Of a stretch of DNA of 64,000 nt, positions 1-7,628 are shown one piece after another. The DNA is from Nitrospira sp. (lineage in GTDB: Bacteria; Nitrospirota; Nitrospiria; Nitrospirales; Nitrospiraceae), in NCBI GenBank assembly GCA_030692565.1, contig JAUYAO010000014.1, forward strand, positions 1 to 64,000, written 5' to 3'. Under the pieces are notes generated by a model. The model saw nothing but the letters and a program-made list of their open reading frames with translations. It did not search any database and had not been told where the DNA came from. Position numbers and translations under genes: made by a program. Every line of letters begins with the position of its first letter. Positions within the stretch are counted from its first letter, which is position 1.

Positions 1-81
1 GGTCAACTCCTGCTCTCGCGCCAGCCGCACGGCTTGCTCCCGGAACTCCTTCGTATACTTCGGTCGCGGTAACCGTTCCAT
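1..81 (-). mobile_element. IS3-family transposase OrfA, N-terminal fragment cut by window edge
   Basis: Reading the minus strand from the ATG at 81 gives 27 codons with the pattern PKYTKEFREQAVRLA, the typical start of the helix-turn-helix OrfA protein of IS3-family insertion sequences (transposase_8/HTH_21 type). It would bind the ends of the element and, by programmed frameshift, form the OrfAB transposase. A purine-rich GGAGGTGTGGG stretch just upstream of the ATG can serve as ribosome binding site. The rest of the gene lies outside the window, so intactness cannot be judged. The terminal inverted repeat should lie somewhere in about 82-130, but I cannot place it. Confidence 0.75.
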
Positions 82-198
82 CCCACACCTCCAGACCTCA
101 GATCATAGGTTGAAGGCGTCCACTTTTTCGAGCCTAGCTCAAACGACACCTCGTCTGCGACTTGCACGAAGGCGCATCTCTTAACCCTTCTCCCCCAA

Positions 199-369
199 GG
201 GGCTGGGGCTTAATGCGAACATTGCCGGAGGAGCGCGGACCCTTCGAGGTTCTGCTAAGAGGGAAAGCGGAAACTGACCGAGTCTGCGAGGGAATTTCCG
301 AAGACTTCCGCTTAGCGGAGCCCGAATGGGTCGCTCCGGGAGGTGCGAGAGCAGTTGAGCCCCAGCCCC
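199..369. repeat. Imperfect inverted-repeat element in the gene-free stretch 82-476
   Basis: The 395 bases between the transposase fragment and msrB hold no credible gene. GGGGCTGGGGCTTAA at 199-213 is matched by its near-perfect inverse TTGAGCCCCAGCCCC at 355-369 (14 of 15 positions). Smaller inverted pieces lie between, including CCGCTTAGCGG at 308-318. This resembles a small non-coding dispersed element or MITE. Open reading frames across it are short, low-complexity and probably not translated. Confidence 0.4.
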
Positions 370-476
370 ACATCCCCTCTCCTTGCCCTTCCGTATGGCC
401 TTATGTAAGGATTACCTCCGTCGTTCGACTGACCATCACACTCCCTCTCTGATGCGATCGATAAAGGAGAAGCTCT

Positions 477-896
477 ATGCCTCCCAAAGTTGAAATCCCC
501 GCCATTGTCAAAGTGACGAAGGCCGACGATGAATGGAAGAAGCTCTTGTCGCCGGCGGCCTATCAAGTCTTGCGCCATGAAGACACGGAACGGGCGTTTA
601 CGAGCCCGTTGCATGAGAATCACGCTTCCGGCATCTATTACTGCGCGGGCTGCGATCTCCCCGCCTATTCGTCGGAACATAAATTCGACAGCGGCACCGG
701 CTGGCCCAGCTTCTGGCAGCCGATCGATCCGAAGGTGATCGAGACGCGCACCGATTCGAAATTCTTCATGACCCGCGTCGAAGTCCACTGCGCCCGCTGC
801 GGCGGCCATCAGGGCCATGTCTTCGATGACGGTCCGAAGCCGACCGGACTCCGCTACTGCATCAACGGCGTCTCGCTGAAATTCATTGCAGGCTAA
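477..896 (+). CDS. msrB: Peptide-methionine (R)-S-oxide reductase MsrB
   Basis: This 139-residue protein reduces the R-epimer of methionine sulfoxide in proteins, repairing oxidative damage in the cytoplasm. Two CxxC pairs (Cys56/Cys59 and Cys105/Cys108) form the structural zinc site of the family. The catalytic cysteine is Cys128 in RYCING, and GTGWPSFW (residues 73-80) is the conserved substrate-pocket motif. There is no further cysteine, so the usual resolving cysteine is absent and the sulfenic acid must be reduced by an external thiol. Length is normal for a single-domain MsrB with no signal peptide and no MsrA fusion. AAAGGAG lies 8 bases before the ATG. Confidence 0.95.
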   Translation: MPPKVEIPAIVKVTKADDEWKKLLSPAAYQVLRHEDTERAFTSPLHENHASGIYYCAGCDLPAYSSEHKFDSGTGWPSFWQPIDPKVIETRTDSKFFMTRVEVHCARCGGHQGHVFDDGPKPTGLRYCINGVSLKFIAG

Positions 897-953
897 TCGT
901 CTGCTCCTTGTTCGTCATTGACGTGAACCTCCCTAGGTTGTTCCTCTCAGGCA

Positions 954-982
954 CTACCCGCTCCCCCCAATGGAGCGGGTAG
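954..982. repeat. 11-bp perfect inverted repeat between msrB and the next gene
   Basis: CTACCCGCTCC at 954-964 pairs perfectly with GGAGCGGGTAG at 972-982 around a 7-base loop. It stands about 57 bases after the msrB stop and 58 bases before the next start. No T-run follows on either strand, so it is either a weak terminator, an mRNA-stabilising hairpin or a REP-like element. Confidence 0.55.
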
Positions 983-1040
983 CACATGCCCCGCGATCCA
1001 TGTACAATCCCTTTCACATCTCTCTGGAGCCTGTATCTGT

Positions 1041-2339
1041 ATGTCTCGCTGGTTCTCGTTCGGCAGTCTGTGCCTCTCTAGTCTGACCCTCATCTCCTGC
1101 GGGAACGGCATGTCGCCGTTCGCCTCGAACACCGACCCCTGTGCCCTAATTACGTCGGCAGAGGCCGAACGCGCGCTGGGCGAACCGGCCCAGGAAGGCC
1201 AGCGCACCGATGCGACCACCTGCATCTTCAAATCAACCCGCGACAGCGCCAATGCCGTGACGGTGCAAGTAGACGAAACCCCGGGCAAGGACCGGCGCGC
1301 CGGATTCAACAAGGACCGGCTCAGACGCGACAGCGTGCTCGTGGCGGGCCTGGGAGACGGCGCCATTCGAATCGACTCCCCGCCCTCGCTGTCGCGACTG
1401 ACCTTTTTGAGCAGCGACAATCTCATCACCGTCATGGTCTCCTCCATTCATGCGACGAACCTTTCAGACTCCGTGATGACCATCGGCAGAAGCGCGGCGG
1501 AACGGTATGGGGCTGCCGTCGTGGCGTCCCGGATTCCACCGGCCTCTCCCGCGTCCTCCACGGATGCGGCCATGGCCGATCGCCAGACCGGATCCTCGTC
1601 GCTCTTGCGCACTTCGCCGGTGACGGTCACGCAGACACGACATGTGGGTGAAACGGACTCGACCGGCCCCACTAAAGCCTCGACGATCGACACCGGCACG
1701 CTGGTGGGCACCTGGCAGGCACATGCCCTCCAGGGCACGACGAAACATAATTACTTGCTGGTGATCGAGCAGAATCACTCCTGGGCGCTCTCGTCCCTGA
1801 CGCAGTTCGATGGGGTGCTGGATGCCGAGTCCGGCCGGTGGTCGCTGGACCGGGCGAACACGTTCAAGGGCCAATCGTGGAAGGGCACCTACGTCACGGG
1901 GCAGCCTGATTCGTTTGTGACCACCGGCAGTCTCCACAGCACCTGGACCAGGCTGGACGGCGATCAGCCCCCCAGCAAAATCCCGGCTGAATTGTGGAGC
2001 CTGCGGAAGAACACCACGAGCGTGCCGGTGTTTCAACTCAAGAGCGTGGATCGCGCTCTGGTCGGAGTCTGGGAAAGCACCGGCACCTATGCCGGAGGGC
2101 CGGCCACCTTTGTCTGGACCATTAAACCCTCCGCGGCCACGGATCTGTTCATCATGGATCAAACCCGCGGCACGGTGGTGACGAAGGGCGGTCTCGTGCA
2201 GTTGCAGCCCACGCAAAAGCGGCAGCGGAGTTTGGGCATCGTCGCCACGCAGGAAGGCGGCTTCACCACCAGCGACGGAAAAACCAGCCTGCGCTGGACC
2301 CGCCTCGCGCCACCACCGGAAACCCCACAACCACTCTAG
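1041..2339 (+). CDS. Putative lipoprotein with two similar C-terminal modules
   Basis: This 432-residue protein starts with a lipoprotein signal peptide: hydrophobic residues 5-18, then the lipobox LISC with Cys20. Residues about 33-150 (DPCALITSAEAERALGEP onward) resemble the DUF3558-like fold of secreted lipoproteins. A Ser/Thr-rich linker follows. The C-terminal half holds two modules, at about 218-305 and 338-425. Each begins LVGxW and ends with WTRL, suggesting an internal duplication of a small beta-barrel or lipocalin-like domain. It is probably attached to the envelope facing the periplasm. Function is unknown. The next gene follows after 48 bases on the same strand, so they could be co-transcribed. 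Confidence 0.6.
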   Translation: MSRWFSFGSLCLSSLTLISCGNGMSPFASNTDPCALITSAEAERALGEPAQEGQRTDATTCIFKSTRDSANAVTVQVDETPGKDRRAGFNKDRLRRDSVLVAGLGDGAIRIDSPPSLSRLTFLSSDNLITVMVSSIHATNLSDSVMTIGRSAAERYGAAVVASRIPPASPASSTDAAMADRQTGSSSLLRTSPVTVTQTRHVGETDSTGPTKASTIDTGTLVGTWQAHALQGTTKHNYLLVIEQNHSWALSSLTQFDGVLDAESGRWSLDRANTFKGQSWKGTYVTGQPDSFVTTGSLHSTWTRLDGDQPPSKIPAELWSLRKNTTSVPVFQLKSVDRALVGVWESTGTYAGGPATFVWTIKPSAATDLFIMDQTRGTVVTKGGLVQLQPTQKRQRSLGIVATQEGGFTTSDGKTSLRWTRLAPPPETPQPL

Positions 2340-2387
2340 TCATACCGGGCACGCGAGATCCCCGTGCCCCTGTAGGGAGCTACTGCG

Positions 2388-3284
2388 ATGTCCAACACGC
2401 ATGAGACGATCGGATTTGTCGGCGTCGGTCGCATGGGCGCGAACATGGCGCGCCGCCTGAAAGACTTCGGCTTTCCCATCTCCGCCGTCTACGACCGGAA
2501 TACTGCCGTCGCCACGGAACTGGCCAAGGAACTCGGCTGTCAGGTCGCCGCCAACCCGGCGGCCGTCGCCGAATCCTCGCAGACCGTCATCACGGTCGTC
2601 ACCGACGATGCGGCGATGGATCAGATCTTTGCCGTGGGCGATGCCACCGGCCTTCTCGCCCACGCGAAGGACCGGCTCTTCATCAATTGCGCCACCGTCT
2701 CTCCGTCGATCCATCGCGACGTGGAACAGCGGGTGACCGCACTCGGCGGCGCCTCGCTCGAAGCCTGTATGGCGAGCAGTATTCCGCAAGCGCGGCAGGG
2801 CACGCTCTATCTGATGTGCGCGGGCCGGAAAATGACGTTCGAACGGGCGAAGCCCATGCTGCAGACGCTGGGGAAGACCGTCCGCTATGTCGGAGCGAGC
2901 GGGACGGCGGCGGAGGTGAAGGCGCTGGTGAATATGGTGATGAACTGCAACACGGCGGCGCTGGCGGAAGGATTGGGGTTAGGCCAGGCGCTCGGGCTGG
3001 ATCTGACGATGCTCCGCGAGGTCTTCAGCCAGACCGGCGCGAACTCGCGCGTCCTGGAGACCGACGGAGAAGATATGCAGCAGCGGGCCCATGACTGCTA
3101 CTTTTCTGCGGCCCACGCCGCGAAAGATTCCGGCATCGCCGTCGCGCTGGGACGCGCGGCCGGGCTCTCACTTCCCGTAGCGGACGCAACGCTGGCGCAA
3201 TATCAACGGCTGGTGGCGAGCGGGAAAGGCGAGCTGGATAAATCGGCCATCGCCGAACTCACCTTCAAGGACCGGCTGGGCTAG
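2388..3284 (+). CDS. NAD(P)-dependent beta-hydroxyacid dehydrogenase (3-hydroxyisobutyrate dehydrogenase family)
   Basis: The 298-residue protein has the family layout. An N-terminal Rossmann domain carries GVGRMG (Gly12, Gly14, Gly17) for the dinucleotide. A C-terminal helical domain begins near residue 165 and holds the catalytic lysine Lys178 in AAEVKALVNMVMN. Family members oxidise 3-hydroxyisobutyrate, tartronate semialdehyde, succinic semialdehyde/glyoxylate or similar small hydroxyacids. The substrate cannot be told from sequence. It acts in the cytoplasm. TAGGGAG lies upstream of the ATG. The stop codon overlaps the convergent stop of the DUF4112/response-regulator gene by 4 bases. 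Confidence 0.85.
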   Translation: MSNTHETIGFVGVGRMGANMARRLKDFGFPISAVYDRNTAVATELAKELGCQVAANPAAVAESSQTVITVVTDDAAMDQIFAVGDATGLLAHAKDRLFINCATVSPSIHRDVEQRVTALGGASLEACMASSIPQARQGTLYLMCAGRKMTFERAKPMLQTLGKTVRYVGASGTAAEVKALVNMVMNCNTAALAEGLGLGQALGLDLTMLREVFSQTGANSRVLETDGEDMQQRAHDCYFSAAHAAKDSGIAVALGRAAGLSLPVADATLAQYQRLVASGKGELDKSAIAELTFKDRLG

Positions 3285-4324
3285 GAGGCCATCTCGGACT
3301 TCGATCCAAATGTCGCCAACACATCGCGGACTTTCGACGCCAGCATCGAGGGAGAATAGGGCTTCTTCAGCATCCATCCACCCATGACACCCTCAAAATT
3401 CGAGTACGATACCAGACCCGACACAAACAGGACCGGCAACTCCGGCCGCTGGATGCGTAACAGATGGGCCAATTGCGGTCCGGACATCTTCGGCATCACG
3501 ATATCCGCCACTAGAATGGATATCTCATCGCTATTTTCATCGAGCAACGCCATCGCCTGTTCGCCGTTTTCAGCATAGAGCACCCGATACCCGTGCATCT
3601 CTAACATCTGGCCGGTCACATGGCACACGGCTGCGTCGTCATCGACGACCAAGACCGTCCCCTGCGTGGTGGATTCTTCCGTCGCACTCGGCTGCACACA
3701 ACCCGAACCGTTCATGGCACCTCCTTGAGTAAACCGCTCCAGATGTACCATGGAAGCCAGGAGGAACCAAGGACAAGATCGGTTATGACCGGCCCGGCTC
3801 TCGCTCTGCTGGATTCCGGCAAATCGGCTCCAGAGGCTGACCGCCACCCACAGCACGAAGGCGACAAGACCGAGGAGCAGCCCCACTGTCCCGGCGATGA
3901 TTCCAACGACATAGGACCAATCGGCGTGGGTGCCCCTGGCTGCTTGCGTCGCCGCCTGACGCAGCAGATCCGCATTCCGGCTATTGCTGCGAAACCAGAC
4001 GGAGAAGAGATCGCCGAGGATGGGAATCGCCCCGATGGCGCCGTTGATCAGCAGGTTCAGGCTCATTCGGGCGATGACGATACGCGGCACTTCCAGACGC
4101 GCGGCCATCCCTAGGATGACCGTCCCGATTAGATTCGCCAACACATCGCCGATGCCCGGAATGAGCCCGATGAGGGGATCGAGTCCGAGGTAGAGCGAGG
4201 TCCCGGGAATCTTAACCGTGGTATCCAACACTTTCGCCAATAATTCTGCTGCCTCGACCAACGCCTGGCGGTGGATGGCCTCTCCTGAGGGCTCTGGCGG
4301 AGGAATCGCTGAGGAATTATTCAT
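3281..4324 (-). CDS. DUF4112 membrane protein continuous with a response-regulator receiver domain
   Basis: One 347-codon frame contains two parts. Residues about 15-185 are a DUF4112 protein with glycine-rich hydrophobic segments (GLIPGIGDVLANLIG near 52-66, IPILGDLFSVWF near 99-110, and a final membrane helix near 142-168). Residues about 225-340 are a CheY-like receiver domain with VVDDD, the phospho-acceptor Asp in VADIVMP and the conserved Lys in KKPYS. The joining stretch (about 172-203) looks like translated spacer. An internal ATG at 3715 with AAGGAGGT directly before it could start a free 144-residue response regulator. Either this is a real fusion, or two genes whose stop has been lost. 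The frame overlaps the upstream CoA-binding gene by 8 bases. Confidence 0.75.
   Translation of the reverse strand: MNNSSAIPPPEPSGEAIHRQALVEAAELLAKVLDTTVKIPGTSLYLGLDPLIGLIPGIGDVLANLIGTVILGMAARLEVPRIVIARMSLNLLINGAIGAIPILGDLFSVWFRSNSRNADLLRQAATQAARGTHADWSYVVGIIAGTVGLLLGLVAFVLWVAVSLWSRFAGIQQSESRAGHNRSCPWFLLASMVHLERFTQGGAMNGSGCVQPSATEESTTQGTVLVVDDDAAVCHVTGQMLEMHGYRVLYAENGEQAMALLDENSDEISILVADIVMPKMSGPQLAHLLRIQRPELPVLFVSGLVSYSNFEGVMGGWMLKKPYSPSMLASKVRDVLATFGSKSEMAS
3719..3726 (-). promoter_or_regulatory. Strong internal ribosome binding site ahead of the receiver domain
   Basis: AAGGAGGT on the minus strand lies three bases before the in-frame ATG at 3715. It would allow separate translation of the 144-residue receiver protein (3281-3715) inside the longer DUF4112 frame. 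Such a complete Shine-Dalgarno inside a coding region is unlikely to be accidental. Confidence 0.65.
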
Positions 4325-4742
4325 GCGCTCGCCACGCCAGATGGTCCTTCAGCCAGCAGCGATCCATCACGACCGCGAGGCCGGCCTCCCGCGCGAGCTG
4401 CGCCGCGGCTTCGTTGATGACACCCTCCTGCATCCAGATGGCTTTCGCGCCACGCGTGATCGCTTCTTCGACAATCGGCAGGACGTCTTCGGACTTCCGA
4501 AAGATATCGACCAGCTTGATCGGACCCGGCACAGCCGTGAGCGACGGAAAGGCCGGCTCGCAGACGACGGTCTGTTCATTGGGATTCACTGGAATGACCC
4601 GGTAGCCTTGCGCCTTCATATAGGCCGCCACATGATTGGATGCGCGAGCGGGATTGGATGACGCGCCGACCACGGCAATCGTCCGGCAGTCCGCCAGAAT
4701 CTGCCGAATGGTCTCGCCTTCTGACTTGTTCATGGCCCCCAC
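4317..4742 (-). CDS. CoA-binding protein of the YccU family
   Basis: The 141-residue protein is a single Rossmann-like CoA_binding domain. It opens with IAVVGASSNPARASN (about residues 21-35), the nucleotide-binding turn, and contains VIPVNPNE and AIWMQEGVINEAAA, both typical of the YccU/CoA_binding_2 family. These are small cytosolic proteins related to the CoA-binding domain of succinyl-CoA synthetase. Their role is not firmly known. The start could also be the ATG three codons further in (4733). It is the first gene of a minus-strand pair and overlaps the DUF4112 gene by 8 bases. Confidence 0.85.
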   Translation of the reverse strand: MGAMNKSEGETIRQILADCRTIAVVGASSNPARASNHVAAYMKAQGYRVIPVNPNEQTVVCEPAFPSLTAVPGPIKLVDIFRKSEDVLPIVEEAITRGAKAIWMQEGVINEAAAQLAREAGLAVVMDRCWLKDHLAWRAHE

Positions 4743-4875
4743 CCTACCATGAGCTACGGGCTGCGGAAAACGGGTGAAAGGATCGGCCCCTTGACGACAT
4801 ATCCGGGATAGGTCATATCACCTACGCCCAGGATCGGATCGATCCAGGGTGACACTTTTGACGATGGAGGCTCCC

Positions 4876-6969
4876 ATGCGACGTGGCTGGCGTGCAGTGT
4901 TCTCTTCGGTCGTGCTCTCCTGTGCCGGTTTCTCCGCCCTGCTGGCTCCTGCGCCAAGCCCGGCCGCAGACACGGCGGTTGCACTGCCCTTATCCAAGAT
5001 CGTCCTCTACTTCAGCGGGGTCGGCTATTTCCAGCATGACGGCACGGTGACCGACCGAACGCAGTGGGAGCTGCGGCTCCAGACCAATCAGATCAACGAT
5101 CTCTTGAAGAGCCTCGTGGCCCAGGATTTTGGCGGCGGGAAGGTTTCCACCGTCACCTACGGGTCGCGCGACCCGGTGACGAAAACCCTCGGCAGCTTCG
5201 GCATCAATCTCAACGGACACCCGACCCTGGGCCAGATTCTGACACAGGTGCGCGGCGAACGGGTCGAGGTGACGGCGCCCAATGCCCTGCTGGGCACTAT
5301 CCTCGGCGTGGAGAAGAAAACGGAATCGCTGAGCGACGGCCAGACTCGTCGAACGATCGAGCAGGAATATCTCAACCTTCTGACGGACGAGGGCTTTCGC
5401 TCGCTCCCCTTCGCGCAGATCCAGCGGGTCAAATTATTGGATGCGGCCTTGAATGCCGAACTGCAGCAGGCGCTGGCCACCCTGGCGACCAACCACGATG
5501 CCCAACGTAAGACGGTCTCCATTGTGTTCGACGGCACGGGTAGCCGCCAGGCTCGCGTCGCCTATCTGACCGAAACACCGGTCTGGAAAACGACCTACCG
5601 TCTGGTGCTCGATGAGGAGAAAGCGCCGTACCTGCAAGGCTGGGCCATCGTGGAGAATCAGACGCATCAGGACTGGCAGAATGTGAAGCTCTCACTCATT
5701 TCCGGTCGGCCCATTTCCTTCACGATGGATCTCTATCAGCCGCTCTACAATCCCCGACCGGTCGTGCAACCGGAGCTCTATGCGAACCTGAAACCTCACA
5801 CTTACGGGGACGCCATAGATGAGGCGAAATCCTCCTCCCCCGCTGCCGCCGCTCCGGCCAGAAGCGAGACGAAGAAGGATCGGTTACTGGGGAAGCTGGC
5901 CGAAGGCTTTGCCGGCGGCCGCGCCAACGCGCCGGCTGAACCGGCCATGGCCGCGGACATGGAGATGGGGCGCATCGACCAGGGCGTCGCCGCGATGGCG
6001 ATGGCCGAAGACAAGGGGGAGCTGTTCGAATATCGCCTGGATCAACCGGTGACGCTGGGGAAACATCAGAGCGCGCTGCTGCCGATCATCGGCCAATCGC
6101 TCCAGGGCCAGAAACTCGCCGTCTATAACCAGTCCGTGAATGCCACACATCCGCTCAACGGCTACCGCCTCAAAAACAATTCCACCCTCCATCTCATGCA
6201 AGGCCCCATCACCGTATTCGATGGCGGCACCTACGCCGGGGATGCGCAGATCCACGATCTGGCGCCGGGACAAGATCGGCTGATCAGTTATGCGCTCGAC
6301 CTGAAAACGGAAGTCGAGCCCAAGCTCGAAGGCGGCACCCAGGAGCTCGCGACCGTCTCGCTCAAGAAAGGCACGATGTTGGTCTCTCGCCGGCTGGTTG
6401 AGGATCGGACCTACCTCGTCAGGAATCGCGACCACAAAGCCAGAACGGTCTTGATCGAGCAACCCTATCGAGCCGATTGGAAACTGGTCGAGCCGAAAGA
6501 GGCGACGGAACGGACCAGGGATCTCTATCGTTTCAGCGTCGCGGTGGACGCCGGCAAAACCGCGACCCTGCGCGTGAAAGAGACGCTCCCGATCCAGGAA
6601 TCGATTCTCTTGTTGGAAAGCGGCCTCGACCAGATCGTCTATTTCCAACAGGCCAAAGAGGTCAGCGCCAAAGTGAAAGAGGCCCTGCAACGGGTCGTGC
6701 ACCTCCGCAGCAAACTCGATGACACCCGTGCGCAACGCACCAGACTCGAACAGCGGATCGGCGAGATCACCGCAGAGCACGGCCGCATTCGCGAGAACAT
6801 GCAGCGGCTCCAGCAGAACTCCGATCTGTACAATCGCTATGTCAAAAAGCTGGATGGACAGGAAACGGAGCTGGAGAAACTCCGGAAAGAGATCGAGTCG
6901 CTGAAAGGAACGGAAGAGGAGCACCGGCGGGACTTGCAGAACTACGTCATGACGCTCGACATCGGGTGA
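4876..6969 (+). CDS. Secreted DUF4139 domain protein
   Basis: This protein of about 697 residues has an N-terminal signal peptide (MRRGWRAVF, then a hydrophobic stretch ending near APSPAAD). The body from about residue 215 to 590 is the DUF4139 fold found in mucoidy-inhibitor-like proteins, with phrases such as VAYLTETPVWKTTYRLVL and QGWAIVENQTHQDWQNVKLSLISG. A low-complexity Ala/Pro/Glu insert lies near 320-375. The last 100 residues form a charged coiled coil. The ATG at 4876 is chosen because GGAGG lies 5 bases before it. A GTG nine codons upstream is also in frame. The protein is likely periplasmic or outer-membrane associated; function unknown. Confidence 0.8.
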   Translation: MRRGWRAVFSSVVLSCAGFSALLAPAPSPAADTAVALPLSKIVLYFSGVGYFQHDGTVTDRTQWELRLQTNQINDLLKSLVAQDFGGGKVSTVTYGSRDPVTKTLGSFGINLNGHPTLGQILTQVRGERVEVTAPNALLGTILGVEKKTESLSDGQTRRTIEQEYLNLLTDEGFRSLPFAQIQRVKLLDAALNAELQQALATLATNHDAQRKTVSIVFDGTGSRQARVAYLTETPVWKTTYRLVLDEEKAPYLQGWAIVENQTHQDWQNVKLSLISGRPISFTMDLYQPLYNPRPVVQPELYANLKPHTYGDAIDEAKSSSPAAAAPARSETKKDRLLGKLAEGFAGGRANAPAEPAMAADMEMGRIDQGVAAMAMAEDKGELFEYRLDQPVTLGKHQSALLPIIGQSLQGQKLAVYNQSVNATHPLNGYRLKNNSTLHLMQGPITVFDGGTYAGDAQIHDLAPGQDRLISYALDLKTEVEPKLEGGTQELATVSLKKGTMLVSRRLVEDRTYLVRNRDHKARTVLIEQPYRADWKLVEPKEATERTRDLYRFSVAVDAGKTATLRVKETLPIQESILLLESGLDQIVYFQQAKEVSAKVKEALQRVVHLRSKLDDTRAQRTRLEQRIGEITAEHGRIRENMQRLQQNSDLYNRYVKKLDGQETELEKLRKEIESLKGTEEEHRRDLQNYVMTLDIG

Positions 6970-6971
6970 TG

Positions 6972-7523
6972 TCAGTCCGGCAAACTGAAGAACGCCTGAA
7001 TCTGCTCGGTCGGCACACACCCGACCAGCAAAACGCCTCCCGGTGAAACCACCAGGGGAACTCCGGCCTGGCCAGTCTCGTGCCAGACCGCTTCCCACTC
7101 CCCCATCATCTGGTCGAGATCACTCCCGTCTGGAACCCCGAATTCATCTAGAACGAGGGGGTTCGAGATGTCTTGTCCTTTCACCCAGAATGCGTGGTAC
7201 AAGGCGCGCACCATCTGCATTCCTGCCTCACGATCGCGCTGGAACCGCGATGCGGCCAGGGCAATTGCCGGCCCGGTGTTCGGTTTGCCGGGCGGCAGCG
7301 CGATCGGCAGTCCCGGTGCCAACCGCTGCACGACGGCCACCTCATGGCGCAATTCCGCCCCTAACGACCCTCCCCACGCCTTCATCGGGCGCGGCAGATG
7401 CGGCGCATGTTGCACGCCCCGCCACGCACAACGATCGAGCAACTGCAACTCATGCAGTCGTTCATGCAGCGCATAGCAGAAGGGGCAATTGAAGTCGCCA
7501 TACAGCAGATAGTCGTGCGCCAC
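6972..7523 (-). CDS. DsbA-like thioredoxin-fold protein
   Basis: The 183-residue protein has the DsbA/FrnE layout. A first beta strand (LLYGDFNCPFC) places the redox pair Cys13-Pro-Phe-Cys16 at the start of helix 1. A helical insertion spans about residues 60-145, and AGVPLVVSP (about 155-163) contains the cis-proline that packs against the active site. There is no signal peptide, so it probably acts in the cytoplasm like FrnE or 2-hydroxychromene-2-carboxylate isomerase relatives. The CxxC points to disulfide or glutathione chemistry. It starts at a GTG with GGGGGGA upstream, and its stop lies 2 bases from the stop of the convergent DUF4139 gene. Confidence 0.8.
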   Translation of the reverse strand: MAHDYLLYGDFNCPFCYALHERLHELQLLDRCAWRGVQHAPHLPRPMKAWGGSLGAELRHEVAVVQRLAPGLPIALPPGKPNTGPAIALAASRFQRDREAGMQMVRALYHAFWVKGQDISNPLVLDEFGVPDGSDLDQMMGEWEAVWHETGQAGVPLVVSPGGVLLVGCVPTEQIQAFFSLPD

Positions 7524-7628
7524 CAGTCATCCCCCCATTCCGATGGGCAAACGTACCCGATGACGACGCGATGCGTCCAGTGGCCAGAGGAAGCGGGCCT
7601 GTCGGGGAAGATGCGAGCGAGACGATCC

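Noticed and set aside
162-452. Possible 96-residue gene upstream of msrB
   Set aside because: Lies across the inverted-repeat element, has no ribosome binding site and its sequence is low-complexity.
4791-4820. TTGACG promoter ahead of the DUF4139 gene
   Set aside because: The -35 is good but no -10 matches at 16-18 bases; too weak to list.
5884-7098. 404-codon minus-strand frame opposite the DUF4139 gene
   Set aside because: Antisense shadow; it also overlaps the end of the DsbA-like gene in another frame.
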